Shown: positions 35,560 through 46,500 of the stretch, piece by piece
Position numbering within the stretch: position 1 is the stretch's first letter
How the letters are laid out: each line of letters starts with the position of its first letter
Assembly (NCBI RefSeq): GCF_048564905.1
Contig: NC_132989.1
Coordinates: forward strand, 106,370,257-106,434,256
Length of the DNA stretch: 64,000 bases
Direction: 5' to 3'
Origin: Vicugna pacos
Taxonomy: Eukaryota > Chordata > Mammalia > Artiodactyla > Camelidae
Program-made: the position numbers and the translations under genes
Notes under the pieces: generated by a model
Database searches by the model: none
Told to the model about the DNA's origin: nothing
The model's input: the letters and a program-made list of their open reading frames with translations, nothing else

Positions 35560-36045
35560 TTAGTTCTGAATAACACAGTAAACCCTGATGCCATTAACTC
35601 AGATTCAGGAAACACAGAACTGCTGTAAGTAGAGAAGAGTAGATCAAGATGTCTGTTCTGCGCAGGTTGAGGTCTATTAGAGATTCAAATGGAGATGTTA
35701 GCTAAGCAATCAGATAGAAAGATCTGGAGTGAAAACAGGAGTCAGGAATGCAGAGAAAGTTCAGAGTTATCACTTTGTAGATACTATTTAAAGCTATGGG
35801 TCTAGATGAGATCATCTAGAAAGAGAGTTGATGGAGGACCTAGGACTGGGCCTAGATAAGAAAGAAGGAGAGCACAAAGGACAGTGGGTATAATTGGACA
35901 GACTGTAAGAAGTAATATAAAAAGAAGAGTGGCCAAAACAAGAATAGAGAAGGGACCAAGAGATGGGGCAAGAGAAGGTCAGTGATGCCCTTGAGGGGAG
36001 AAGTTTCAGAGAAGCAGATCAGGACAAAATCCCAACGGGAAATAA
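35560..36045 (-). repeat. L2 fragment, antisense, second part
   Basis: 'tctattagagattcaaatgg', 'agatgttagctaagcaatca', 'tactatttaaagctatgggt', 'ctagatgagatcatctagaa', 'agagagttgatggaggacct' and 'aggactgggcc' match the reversed L2 strings 'cctattagacatccaagtgg', 'agatgtcgagtaggcagttg', 'ggtatttaaagccatgagac' and 'tggatgagatcac...gtccaaggactgagccc'. It continues the L2 that starts at 34790. Confidence 0.75.
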
Positions 36046-36892
36046 GCTAATTTAAAAAAAAAAAAAAAAGATTGCTTGAAAATGGAGATGGTGACAAGTC
36101 ATCATTTGATCATGTTGATATCAGTGGTTAAAAGTAAATTAAGAATATTATAAAATTCTGTTGTGCCCCTTACACTAGATTTTATCTTGTGAGTTTTTCA
36201 TGACTTCTAAAATAAATACATCTAACAGTGGATTATTTTCCTGTAATTTGCTTTTTTCCCCATGAAATTAAGTAAAGAAAATAAACTGGAGAATTATAAG
36301 GTCTATTATTTTCCTTCATGATTTATTAACGTAATTTTGTTTTGTTTTCTTTTAGAAAAAGAGTCTAAGGTTGCAGAGTTTAGTTTTCTTACAGTCTCTA
36401 TAGATAAGAACTAGCTTAGTGTTTTTTTTTCTTTTAAGTATATTTAGTTATACAGAAAGTCAATGGCCAATAGGAATCTTTCCATAATAATGAAGAAAAG
36501 CAATACTTCAGACTCATTAAATATGACTGTGACTTTGAATGGCAATAAAGAATAAAGTAAAACTAAAGCAATATTCAGATAACCTTATGAAATTCTGGGG
36601 CAGGGGAGTGGATAAGGGGACTTGCAGCTTCTTTATTCCCATTACAACAAAACCAGACACCTGTTTTATGGATTTAAATATATCTAATTGAAGTACATTT
36701 TAATATTGAAAATGCCACAGGTTTAAGACAGAAACAAATTCTTGAAGAATTTTAACAACTAAAACAAAATGAAATCGCACTGAATCCAATTGATAAGAAA
36801 GCCACCTTTACCCTCGTGAACCACATTATGCATAGCATAAAGTCTGTTATGTTTTCACAACAACAACAAAAAGGTAATTATGTGAATGATGG
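36046..36892. other. Intergenic stretch, possible end of L2
   Basis: Begins with an A16-type run at about 36053-36068. The first ~80 bases may still be decayed L2. Beyond that nothing is recognised. Confidence 0.4.
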
Positions 36893-37022
36893 AGGTGTTA
36901 GCTAACACTATGGTGATAATCATTTTGCAGCATATAGATGTATCAAAAAAACACATTGTACACCTTAAACTACAATATTTTACATCAATTGTATTTCAGT
37001 AAAGCTGGAGGAAAAAGTTAGT
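36893..37022 (+). mobile_element. L1 3' tail (L1MA-like), sense
   Basis: 'ggtgttagctaacactatgg', 'tgataatcattttgcagcat', 'acattgtacaccttaaacta' and 'caattgtatttcagtaaagc' follow the L1MA-type 3' end ('gctaatactatgtggtaatc', 'ttgtacaccttaaac', 'caattatatctcaataaa'). Confidence 0.75.
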
Positions 37023-37562
37023 GATGATTAGTGATCATAGTCAAAAGGGAGGAGGGCAATTTGGGAAAAAGCTCACAACTATCTTTAGTATTTAGAATAA
37101 AACACAATAAAACAAAAATAAAAAATGAAACAAAAAAATCTCCAACATCTTGTGCTCTTGAGGTATAATACTCTTCTTATATATATATATATATATATAT
37201 GTATCAGATTACAAAATTTCTATAAAGATTAAAATTTAGAATAATTTTTATCAATATCATTAACAAATTAGGACATTAGTCAGGTGAATATACAGAAGAC
37301 ATTTAATACAATAATGTTAATAATTCACTTTTACATGTAGTTCTGAAACATTCACATTTTTACACATTAAAAATACCTCTTATTAAAGAAATATAATAAT
37401 AAAAGTTCCTTGGGATACTTCATGAATTTATAAGCATATCAAATATATCAAGATAAACTAAAAATGATAATTAAATGATTAAATGAAAGTGTATAAATAT
37501 CTGTTTTTTTAGTTCTTAAAGAAAGTAAGATTATTTTCTTGCTTTATTTTTCCATATTATAT
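37023..37562. other. AT-rich stretch with (AT)n
   Basis: Contains an (AT)11 run at 37178-37200 and otherwise AT-rich sequence with nothing recognised. Confidence 0.6.
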
Positions 37563-39672
37563 TATATTAGTTTGATTTTAGCAAAGGACCAATAAACTAG
37601 ATGTTTTAAATGACAGAAATACATCGTCTCCCAGTTCTGGAGGGTGGAAGTCCAAGATCAAGTTGTCAGCAGTTTGGTTCCTTCTAAGAGCTGTATGGGA
37701 GGATCTGTTCCATGCCTCTCCCATAGCTTCTGGTGTTTTGTTAGTAATCTTTGTTGTTCCCTGGCTTGTAGACCATCACCCTGATCTGTCTTCATGTTCA
37801 TATGATGTTGTCTATTTGTGCATATCTGTGTCCAGATTTTCCCCCAACATAAAAATATCAATCATATTGGCTTAGAATTTGCTCCAATGACCTTGTTTTA
37901 ACTGGATTACCTCTGTACAGAACTTATATTTAAATAAAGCGATATTCTAAGGTTAGGACTTTAACATGTGCATTTTGGGTGGGCATAATTCAACCCATAA
38001 CAATCTGCCTTCTGGCCTCACAAAATTCATATTCTTCTCATTGCAAAATATGTTTGCCTGAGCCCAACACCCCCAAGTATCTTAACTCATTCTAGTACCA
38101 ACTTTAAGTTTAAAATCTCTTCTAAGTATTATCTAAATCAAGTATGGGTGAGACTTGAGATATGATTCATCCGGAAGCAAAATTGCTATCCATCTGTGAA
38201 CCTGCGAAACCAGATAACAAGTTATCTGTTTCCAGAGTACAGTGATGGTACAGACAGAGGATAGATGTTCTATTCCAAAAGAGAGAAATCAGAAATTGGG
38301 GGGAAAAAAAAGGATTGTAGGTCTCCAGCAAGTCCAAAACCTGGCAGGGCAAATTCCATTAGATTTTAAGTTTTGAGAATAATTCTCCTTGGTTTGATGA
38401 TGCTCTGCTTTCTGGGCTGACTAGGGAGGAAGCTCAGCCCTCCAAGACTGGGGCTGTGAGCTCGCACCCTCCTTCCTGCTTGATGGCCCCATTTCCTATG
38501 CCTTGGATGGCAGCCTGCCCACTAGAACCTGAAAAAAAAGTGGTTCTGCTCTCTGGATCCATGACTCCAACCTCACAGTATTTTCTCCTTTAATGGCTCT
38601 GTCCTTAAGTCATTCTTGCTTCATTTCACCCCATCTCTGTCTCTGCAGTCCAGGCTGGCAGTGTTTCTGCTCTTACAGAATTCTTAAAAATCTTGTTAGC
38701 CTTCCATGCAGTTCACAGAGATCCAAGACATCCTGCCAGAGGATCTTTCACAGGTGATTCCTGAATAATTACATGTTTATTCTGCTGATAGTTGAATGGG
38801 TCATGCATTACATGCCTCACCTATTTAGCAAAATGTTGTCTTGCTACCTCCTTGACTCTTTTTGAAATGCACACTATCTGAATAAAATGAAATCCTTCAA
38901 GTCATCAAATGCTGGTTTCTTTTTGCTGAGGAATTCTTTCTTCAATTTATTTCTCTCCTCTTACATTTCACTATAAGCAGCAAAAAAACGTCACTCTATT
39001 CCTTCAGTCTTTGCTTGGAAATCTCAGCTAAATGTCCAAGTTATCCCCACTGGTCTACTTTTCACACAACAAAATACTATTCGAATAAGTCCTTTGTCTC
39101 TTTATAATAAGATTCTTATTTTCTCCAGTTTCCAACAACACATTTCTCATTTCCATCTGTGGTCTACCAGAATCGTTTTTAATATCCATTATTTCTAGCA
39201 ATATTCTGTTCATGATGGTATATATATTTTCTAAGACAATAGAAACTTTCTCAGTAGCTCTCCTGTTTTCTTTCTGATTCATCAGAATTATTGTTAACAT
39301 CTATATTTTTATCAACGGTCTTTTCAAGCCAATCTAGACCTTTTCGTATCACACACCTCAGAGCTCTTTCAGCTTCTACTTAACATCCAATTCCAAAGTT
39401 ACTTCCACATTTTTAAATATTCATTCCAGTTGCATCCCACTGTTGGTATCAAAATCTGTATTGTTTGCTAGGGCTGTCATAACAAATTGCCATAGATTGT
39501 GTGGTGTAAACAACAAAAATATATTGTCTCATGGTTCTAGAGGCCAGATGTTCAAGATCAAATTGTCAATAAAGTTGATTCCTTTTGAGAGCTGTGAGTA
39601 AGTAACTATTCCATGCCTCTCACCTAGCTTTTGGGGTTTGCTGTAAATCCTTAGCATTCCTTTCTGCTTATG
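37563..39672 (-). mobile_element. MaLR retrotransposon with two LTRs and internal region
   Basis: Two MST/MLT1-type LTRs lie in the same minus orientation: 37563-38001 and 39457 to about 39672. Shared landmarks read on the plus strand are 'gtccaagatcaagttgtcag' and 'gttcaagatcaaattgtca', 'gagctgt', 'ccatgcctctc.c..tagctt'. The lower copy ends 'cataattcaacccataaca'. The 1.45 kb between them has the size and position of MaLR internal sequence. Just inside the upper LTR, 'cactgttggtatc' resembles the reversed start of a MaLR internal region. It is a non-coding fossil with many breaks, probably of early placental age. The frames at 37658-37875, 38167-38352 and 39055-39300 fall inside and are not genes. 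Confidence 0.75.
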
Positions 39673-40089
39673 CTGAGACCCCAAATTATTTGCTTTCTCT
39701 CATAGTATCTGAATAGTAAGTGACCTTGAAAGCTACTTAACTTTTTACTATGTATATTTATCTATTTCACAGATTTCTACCTGTCTATTATGATATGATT
39801 CTTCCATATGAAATTTCTAATTGCCTATATAACACTGAAATACTTTAGCTTTAAAGTTTGGCTGAGATTAATACTTTTATCAATAAAATTCTTTCTTATA
39901 ATGTTCCCCTTCAGTGACTTTAATAATATTGCACTATCTTTACCTTTTTTCCAAACTCTACCTCTTACATGCACTGTACATATTTTAGATGTCTCTCTTT
40001 TATTTTTATTATTTCCTTTTCTACCATGTCTTGTCCCCATTTAATTTGTACCCAATAAACCCTTCGCTGCAATTGCCTTCTAAACCTCA
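39673..40089. other. Intergenic stretch, nothing firm
   Basis: AT-rich, pyrimidine-rich sequence. The overlapping plus and minus frames at 39808-40044 read as hydrophobic and basic chance peptides respectively. No element is recognised, though remnants of the MaLR LTR or L2 could extend here. Confidence 0.4.
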
Positions 40090-40480
40090 ATCTATATTCT
40101 GAACTTCAGGCTCTAATAATTCAAAAGGCTGTCTGTATCCTTGTCACTGGATGGCCTCATATCTATCATTTGTCACAAACCAAAATTCCACATAAAAATT
40201 CTTTCTGCCCTCACTTTTACTATTGATGTCACCTGGCTCAGCCTTAGAGTCATGTAGACTCTCCCATCTATCTTATACCATAACTTATATGCCACCAAAA
40301 ATAATAGATTCTTCTTATTTATAGTATTTCAAATATCAACCCCATTACTACATCCATGAATAAAATGCTAGTTTATGTGCCCCTTGCTTAGGATATTTTA
40401 ATATTCTCCCTATTTTCCTTGTGTCCTTTGATGTCACTCCATCTCACTCTCCTAGCAGCATCATCAAGTCAATGTAATCA
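40090..40480 (+). repeat. L2 ORF2-region fragment, sense
   Basis: 'ctgaacttcaggctctaata', 'ggcctcatatctatcatttg', 'tcacaaaccaaaattccaca', 'tgtcacctggctcagcctta' and 'gagtcatgtagactctccca' correspond to the L2 coding region ('aacttcaggctcttatctcc', 'tctcacaggcacctcaaact', 'aaaaaccttggagtcatcct', 'tgactcctctc'). Very diverged. Confidence 0.5.
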
Positions 40481-40784
40481 AATTTCATGGGCTGATATAT
40501 CAAGGTCTCTATTAGATACCCAGATCTGATGTCCTGTATTTGAGAAACAAATTCTAGTTGGGCAACAGGTATATAAAAATAGGTGTGATACTAATCTTAA
40601 GTGCTAAAGTAGAAACATGGATACTTTGATTATAAATACAGGCAATTCATAAAATTACTTCTTGGGGATTCAGGGTAAATATATGATGGAGCTTGTAATG
40701 GAAGATGAATAGGAGTTCCAATGGTTGATAAACACATTCCAAACACTAGAAAAGTCAAGTACAAATGAATCGTGGCATCCAAGT

Positions 40785-41280
40785 ACAGATCTTCTTCACT
40801 TGTGATGGGGTTATGTTCCAATAAGCTCATTGTAACTTGAAAATATTATAAGTCAAAAAAGCATGTAATGCACCTAATCTACTGAACATTATAGCTTAGC
40901 TTAGCTTTCCTTAAACATTCATAGAACACTTACCTTAGTCTACAGTTGGCAAAAATATCTAACCCAAAGCCTATTTTATAATGAAGTGTTGATGATCTCA
41001 TGTAATTTATTGAATAATATACTGCAAGTGAAGAGCAGGATGGTTGTATGTTTACAGACAGTTATAAGTGTTTACTCTCGGGATCTTGTGGCTGACTGGG
41101 AGCTGCTGCTGTCTGCCGCTGCTCCCCAGCATCATGAGAGAGTGTAGTACCAGGTATCGCTAGCCAGAGAAATATCAAAATTGAACACTCAAAGTATGGT
41201 TTCTACTGAAGGCCTATCACTTTCACACCATTGTAAGGTCAAAAAATTGTAAGTTAAACCATAGTAAGTCAGGGTCCATC
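40785..41280 (+). mobile_element. Tigger-like DNA transposon (non-autonomous)
   Basis: Left: 'cttgtgatggggttatgttc', 'caataagctcattgtaactt', 'gaaaatattataagtcaaaa', 'agcatgtaatgcacctaatc', 'atagcttagcttagctttcc'. Right: 'aaagtatggtttctactgaa', 'caccattgtaaggtcaaaaa', 'attgtaagttaaaccatagt', 'aagtcagggtccatc'. Both agree with a Tigger-type element I know from mammals, whose ends read 'cttacgatggggttacgtcc' and 'catcgtaagtcggggacc'. The middle ('ctcgggatcttgtggctgac' and the GC-richer 'gctgctgctgtctgccgctg') is present in this copy. No transposase. Confidence 0.7.
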
Positions 41281-41429
41281 AGTATGTGGAAATTTAGTGA
41301 GTGGCAGGTTGTTGTCAATGAGAGAAAGAAAGCAGAGCTGGAATTGGCAAATATCCCAAATTATCTAAGAGCCTGATGGAAATGTATGTTATAATGCAGG
41401 GAGATGAGTAGAGTGATGGCTGAAGGTAA

Positions 41430-43700
41430 TAAATTTAATTGAATGTCTTCCAAAAGGGGACTTCTTGTTTCTGCTGTGACATATGAAAAGTTGAAATCTG
41501 TCAGTCCCACACTTAACAAGAGAAAGTTTAACAAATTGAAAATGATTAATGTTGGTCAGACTCATCAGAGAACTGAGATAACAGAGTACTGCTACCCCAA
41601 TATCCAGAAAGACAGGTACAGCCAGAGAAACACAGCTAAGATTTGTTTATTTGAAATAGAAGCTGCTGGAGCTGTAAACTAGTTGGAGGACTTGATTGGT
41701 GACCTACAGTTGGCCTTTGAACAACATGGGGATTAGGGGACACCCTCCCCCAGCTCAGGGGAAAATCCAGGTATAATTTTTTAGTTGGCCCTCCATATCC
41801 ATGGTTCTCTATCTGCAGCTTCATCCAGGTGTGGAGTGGGTAGTACTGTAGTATTTACATTGAAAAAAATCTATGCATGAGTGGCTGCATGTAGTTCGAA
41901 CCCGTGTTGTTCAAGGGTCAGCTGCTATTTTAATTATTAGAGCCTGAGTCTAGACAAGCACAGGAGTGAGAAATATCTTGAGGCTCCAGGTTTAGGAAAA
42001 CCTACACTTTCATGACCTTTACCCTAAGGAACCTCAACAGGTTTTTATGGTGAAATGAGAAAGCAAAACTCTAGTGGGTCTAACTGGGTAGAGGAAGAGT
42101 AATCATTGTGAAAGGCACTCTGAGCATTCACTAGAACAGAGGCATGCTCTCTAGGATGTAATATTTTGTCAGAACGTTAGCCTTGCAGAGCTAAGGGGTG
42201 TTCTCTCACACCAGCCCCATCTGACCTTCCTGTCTCTTCCAAGGGAGAAAAATAAACATAGTCAACCAGGGTCCTGATTACAAAGAAATAGATGGAAAAT
42301 GCTGCAGCCAGTGAAGTGGGTTGGGGACAACAGAAGAAAAAGTTAAACCAGCGAAGAAGCCCTTGTGAAAGACACAGCCCAGAGACATAGGCCCAGTAAA
42401 CAACTGAGATTTATCTGGAAGAATATGGAACACTTCATCTTCCATACACCTAACCGCCACACCAACGCGGTTCTACAATAATAACCATAGATTATGACTG
42501 AAAGATCTACAAGACACAGGCTCTCTCAGAAAGAGTGTGAAGGAAAAGCCCAAGTTAGGACGAGACAAAAAGCAAGGACAATAAAGAAATTTGAAACTTC
42601 TTGCATCTATAGTTAAAAAGCAAACACTCTCACAAAACAATACTCGGCGTGACAAAAGTCAAGAAAAGCACAGTCAGAATAGACAGTCATCAGAAACAGA
42701 TTCAAAGAGAAAACCAATTTTAGAAGCATCGGGCCACTTATTTAAAAATAACAGTAACTAATATGTTAATGGATCTAATGGAAAAAATAGTAGTAAAGAT
42801 ATAGCAACACGTAGATAATAAAAGCAGAGAGATGGAAATTCTAAGAATGAATCAAAAGAAGATGCTAGAAATTAAAAATGCTTAAGAGAAACAAACACCA
42901 CCTGATCAATAGTCCTGACATGGCCAAGAAAACAACAAAGGAGCTTAAAGATATATCAGTAGTAACTTTTCCAACTGAAATGTAAAGAGAAAAAAGAATA
43001 GGGGAAAAAGGAGAGAAAAATCCAAGAAATATGAGTTAGAATGAAAAGGTATAACATAGGTGTAATTGGAAGGGCAGAAGGAGAAGAAAGAGAGAGAAAA
43101 AAAAACTTTTGAACTAACAATGGCCTAAAAATTTCCAAAATTAATGGCAGATAGAAAAAGAGGAGTGAAATGTTTAAACTGTTAGAAGAAAAATGAGAAC
43201 ATAGACCAGGAACCTAAAATTCTATAGCTAATGAAATTATTCTTCAAAAATGAATATGAAATAAAGACTCAGGCAAATATAAACTGAAAAAATTAATTGC
43301 CAGAAAATGACCTCTGCAGGAAATATTAAAAGTTCTCCAGACAGAAGGAAAATTATATACCTAAAAAAACTAGATCCACATAAAAAGAGAAATTGTTAGA
43401 GAAGGAACAAATGATGATAAAAAATACATAGTTTTTCATTCTTAACTTATTTTTAAAAATAATGGTTCTATTAAGGCAATAATAGTAACTGAGTGATTAT
43501 AGCATATGGATGAGTGAGAGGTCTGACAGCAATATCACAGAGATGGGAAGGAGGAATTGAAAATGCTCTGGAATAACTCAACGGCATGACACTTGAAGAT
43601 ACATAGTGCTGTTTGAGAATGGACTTGGTTAATTAAAAATAGACATTACAAATTCTTGAATAACTGATAAATAATTGAAAATGAACTATTTTATATGCCA
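41430..43700 (+). mobile_element. HAL1-like LINE (ORF1-only L1 relative), sense
   Basis: From about 42780 the sequence follows HAL1/L1 ORF1: 'ggtataacataggtgtaatt', 'ggaagggcagaaggagaaga', 'aagagagagaaaaaaaaact', 'taaaattctatagctaatga', 'caaaaatgaatatgaaataa', 'agactcaggcaaatat' and 'ccagacagaaggaaaat' parallel 'aggtctaacatacgtctaat', 'tggagtcccagaaggagaag', 'agaattctatacccagct' and 'gaaataaagacattttcaga'. The part from 41430 to 42780 is probably its 5' region, interrupted by the Tigger-like element at 41707-41930. All frames are broken; the small frames at 41443-41682, 42278-42655 and 42956-43138 are not genes. Confidence 0.6.
41707..41930 (-). mobile_element. Tigger-like MITE with near-palindromic ends
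   Basis: Starts 'cagttggcctttgaacaaca' (preceded by TA) and ends 'gtgttgttcaagggtcagct'. These are terminal inverted repeats of the CAGTTGACCCTTGAACAAC type. The inside has 'gttggccctccatatccatg'. Compared with 59644-59881 it is inverted, with the same blocks in reverse-complement order. It interrupts the HAL1-like LINE. The minus frame at 41636-41824 crosses its edge and is not a gene. Confidence 0.75.
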
Positions 43701-43976
43701 GAGTAGTAAGAATATTACATTTAATAATGTTAAGAAGAAATTATTGCAAATATAGGTATAAGAGTTTGTTCTGGAAAGGTATAAAATATAATTTACACTG
43801 AGTTAAGAACAGTTAAGAAAGAAGAAATGGATATAAAAGAAGATAACCAAGAGTCTTCTCTACAAATTTTTTTATGTTCACCCACTGATTATTCTTACTG
43901 AATCTCTGGTCATGTGTCTTCCCACTCAATAGTTTTCGATTATTAAATTAAGAACTTGTACATCACAACCTACCTG

Positions 43977-44085
43977 TGATGGTTAGTTTCATTGGTCAGA
44001 ATGGCAAGACCATGGTGGCCAGATATTTGGTCTAGTTGCCACCATGAAGCTGTGTAATTAAGTATTATATATTCTATGATGCATT
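43977..44085 (+). repeat. LTR 5' fragment, same family as 35065-35475
   Basis: 'tgatggttagtttcattggt', 'cagaatggcaagaccatggt' and 'ggccagatatttggtctagt' match the start of the common LTR ('tgatggttaattttatgtgt', 'caacttgactgggccacggg', 'gtgcccagatatttggtc') whose later part is found at 35065-35475. A short relic. Confidence 0.6.
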
Positions 44086-44494
44086 ATACATATTTAAATT
44101 ATCTTTCTATCGTTAAGCTTTGGATATCTTGCTGATCTTATGGAAGATGGAAATAGAAAGATTCTAACATGATGTCTCTTCAAGCTTCTGCTCATAAGAG
44201 ACATATTTCAAATCCACTCACATTTCTTTAAACAAAGCAATTTACATGACCAAGCCTATATAAACCTCACCCAGTATCTCTGGTGTGTAATGTTTAATTT
44301 CCCTATGAATTTACTTGAATTGTTTTCACATAGAATATTGTTATACTGGTGTCAGTTGTTAGTAATAGAACACAACTTGATATAGAAAGTACAATTTGTG
44401 AAATTACTCTGTTTTCTTGCATCATGGAACCCAAGGGCAGAAATTAGGCAGCTCCCAGAAAGAACATGGAAAGAATAAATTAAAATCAATGGAT
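44086..44494. other. Intergenic stretch, nothing recognised
   Basis: AT-rich sequence between an LTR fragment and a MaLR LTR. The minus frame at 44352-44537 runs into the LTR and has no domain. Confidence 0.5.
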
Positions 44495-44965
44495 ATATTA
44501 GTTTCATGTAGCAGCTGTAAAAAATTACCATAGACAAAGTGACTTAAAATAACAAAAAAATTGTTCTCTCATTGTTCTGGGGATAGGAAGTCTGAAAGTG
44601 TTATTGTTCTTGAACTGAGATGTTGGCAGAGCCAGGCTCCATCTGGAGGATGGAGGGGAGAATGTGTTCCCTGGCATTCCTTGGCTTGTGGCTGCATTCA
44701 TCCGGTCATCAAGGCCAGCTTCTTCAAGTCTCTCCTTCTCTCTGTATAACCGATCTCCATCTCTATCCATTTCGTCAGGACACATGTGAGTGCATTTAGG
44801 ACCCATCTGGGTTGCCTGGGATAATCTCTCCATCTCAAGATCCTTAATCACATCTGCAATGATTAACCCCTCTTTTTTCTTTTTTGATGTGAGATACCAT
44901 TCACAATTTTCAGGGATAAGAATGTGGAGGTATTTTGGAGGGAGGATTTTATTTTTTAGCCTATC
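44495..44965 (-). mobile_element. MaLR (MLT1-type) solo LTR, antisense
   Basis: 'atattagtttcatgtagcag', 'ctgtaaaaaattaccataga', 'caaagtgacttaaaataaca', 'gttctggggataggaagtct', 'gttggcagagccaggctcca', 'ggcattccttggcttgtggc', 'ggataatctctccatctcaa', 'gatccttaatcacatctgca' and 'cagggataagaatgtggagg' follow the reverse complement of an MLT1-type LTR across its whole length. The frames at 44525-44851 (108 residues) and 44561-44749 come from it and are not genes. Confidence 0.9.
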
Positions 44966-45089
44966 AAAAGAGTCAGTCTCTTTTTTTCTTATTTCTGTTT
45001 GACCTATGGTTCTCTCTCTCCCTCTTTCAGTCTCACCCTGGCTCTCACTGTCTCTTGCTCTAACTCTGTGTATGTGTGGAAGAGGGGAA

Positions 45090-45137
<48 letters not shown>

Positions 45138-46015
45138 TCAACAAGCCATTTCTACTTCTTTGTCCACACAATGGAGCAAAACTGAAAAACAGCTGTTTCA
45201 TTTTCATCTCACATATGCTTCAAGACACATATAGGGACTGTTTCTGAATTCCAAATGCAGATATTCAGAATTTTTAGGGTGAAAGACCTTTGTGGTTTTA
45301 GCATTTCTCAAGAGCCCACTTTTGGACTGATCAACTACAACCAGGTGATTGTATTCAAACTTGACTGCTAGACCTCTCCCTTACAGAGATTAATTCTGAG
45401 AGAAGAGTTAATGTTCATAAGTTGGACAAGCATTCTGAAAAGCGTATACAACATTAGCATTGAATATGGTGGTCCAGAGGAGAATACTACTTTGGTCAAT
45501 AAATTTAAAAAGCCTTAGCATTTATTGTCTAAGATTTCATAGTTTTCTTAACTTTTAGTCAATACAGTTAATGTAACACGAATCACTAAGAAAACTTAGC
45601 AATGCAGTTTCTGGTATATCACTACTTGCAAGCCCACATTTTGCTCTTAAAAGTTAGCAAGGGTGATGCGCTGACAAGCTTTGTCCCTGTAAGTAGAGCG
45701 TTTTTGACTCGTGTCAGAGATGGAGAAGTAGATAGACAATGAATTTACCCTTTTGGTCTTGCAAAAGATATGATTCATCAACATATGATGTGTCAATTTA
45801 TTTATACCAAAGAGATGTGTCAAAACACTGCAGCATTGTGAAAATAAGCTCAGTGGAAGCCCAAATTTGGGTGAAGATGGCATTTTACATATCACAGAGA
45901 AACTCTATTTAAAACTTCCACCATGAATATATCTTTTCTGATAGAATTCCTTTGTAGTTCAGAGACATTTTAGCCAGATTTTCTTAAAAAAAAAAAAAAA
46001 AGCGCTGTATCTTTG
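44966..46015. other. Intergenic stretch with a TG microsatellite
   Basis: Apart from the TG repeat and a CT-rich segment at 45010-45060 nothing is recognised. Frames at 44999-45247 and 45004-45207 are microsatellite artefacts. The minus frame at 45647-45895 has no domain. An A16-type run occurs at 45986-46001. Confidence 0.5.
45093..45136. repeat. (GT)22 microsatellite
   Basis: An uninterrupted 44-bp GT run, the longest simple repeat in the window and the most likely to vary in length between individuals. Confidence 0.98.
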
Positions 46016-46019
46016 TATA

Positions 46020-46145
46020 CTGTCTTCAAAGAACTTTTCTTCACATTATCTTTTATTTGTTATTTTCACAATAGCTTTGTGAGATGAACAGGTGAGTTAT
46101 TATTATTACAGATGAAGGAAATTGAGGCTCAGAAAGATAAAAAAA
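46020..46145 (-). repeat. MIR SINE, antisense
   Basis: 'ttttcacaatagctttgtga', 'gatgaacaggtgagttatta', 'ttattacagatgaaggaaat' and 'tgaggctcagaaagata' match the reversed MIR ('cctcacaacaaccctatgag', 'taggtactattattatcccc', 'ttttacagatgaggaaactg', 'aggcacagagaggt'). It supplies the C-terminal half of the 148-residue minus frame at 46053-46499, which argues against that frame being a gene. Confidence 0.8.
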
Positions 46146-46249
46146 AAAAAAATTTACTGGGTTAAACAGAGTGGTGCTGAAATGTCTTTCCAGGAATGCC
46201 CACTGGGGACAATAGAGTGAGTTGACTGATCTAGAAGCAGCCTGTTGGA

Positions 46250-46500
46250 AACTGTGATCGTCCCCAGTAGGCGAGGGCAATCTCTCCTTCCCGAGAACAC
46301 TGAATATCCATAAACCGATTTTAGGACATGGTGGTGATGTCAGATCCGATCTGGGCCCCAGTCGTTGTGCAAGTGCAGACAGGGGTGACGAAACATGGAG
46401 TTGTGGTGTGGAGGCTGAGAGCCGGAGTCCTCCGGAACCGGAAAATGCAGGTGATTGACGAGAGTGGTCTTTGTGAAGCGAGTTCAGCACACTGCTCAAT
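46250..46500. other. CpG-retaining, GC-richer patch of unknown nature
   Basis: In 46261-46500 I count 128 G+C of 240 (53%) and 11 CpG, an observed/expected ratio of about 0.66. The surroundings are clearly AT-richer and CpG-poor. No transposon family or promoter core is recognised. Opposing frames cross it (46053-46499 minus, 46328-46627 plus) without a known domain. It may be a small hypomethylated regulatory element, a conserved noncoding element, or a relatively young insertion. Confidence 0.4.

Noticed and set aside
36046-36070. A16 run as a retrotransposon tail
   Set aside because: It follows decayed antisense L2, with no body and no flanking direct repeat, unlike the case at 55315-55347.
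44525-44851. 108-residue minus-strand frame
   Set aside because: It lies wholly within an MLT1-type LTR and reflects that repeat.
45004-45247. Frames across the GT repeat
   Set aside because: Translations of the microsatellite, not coding.
46053-46499. 148-residue minus-strand frame, the longest in the window
   Set aside because: Its C-terminal half is a MIR SINE read through, it contains low-complexity phenylalanine, and no domain is visible. Only the CpG-rich DNA beneath it is kept as an observation.
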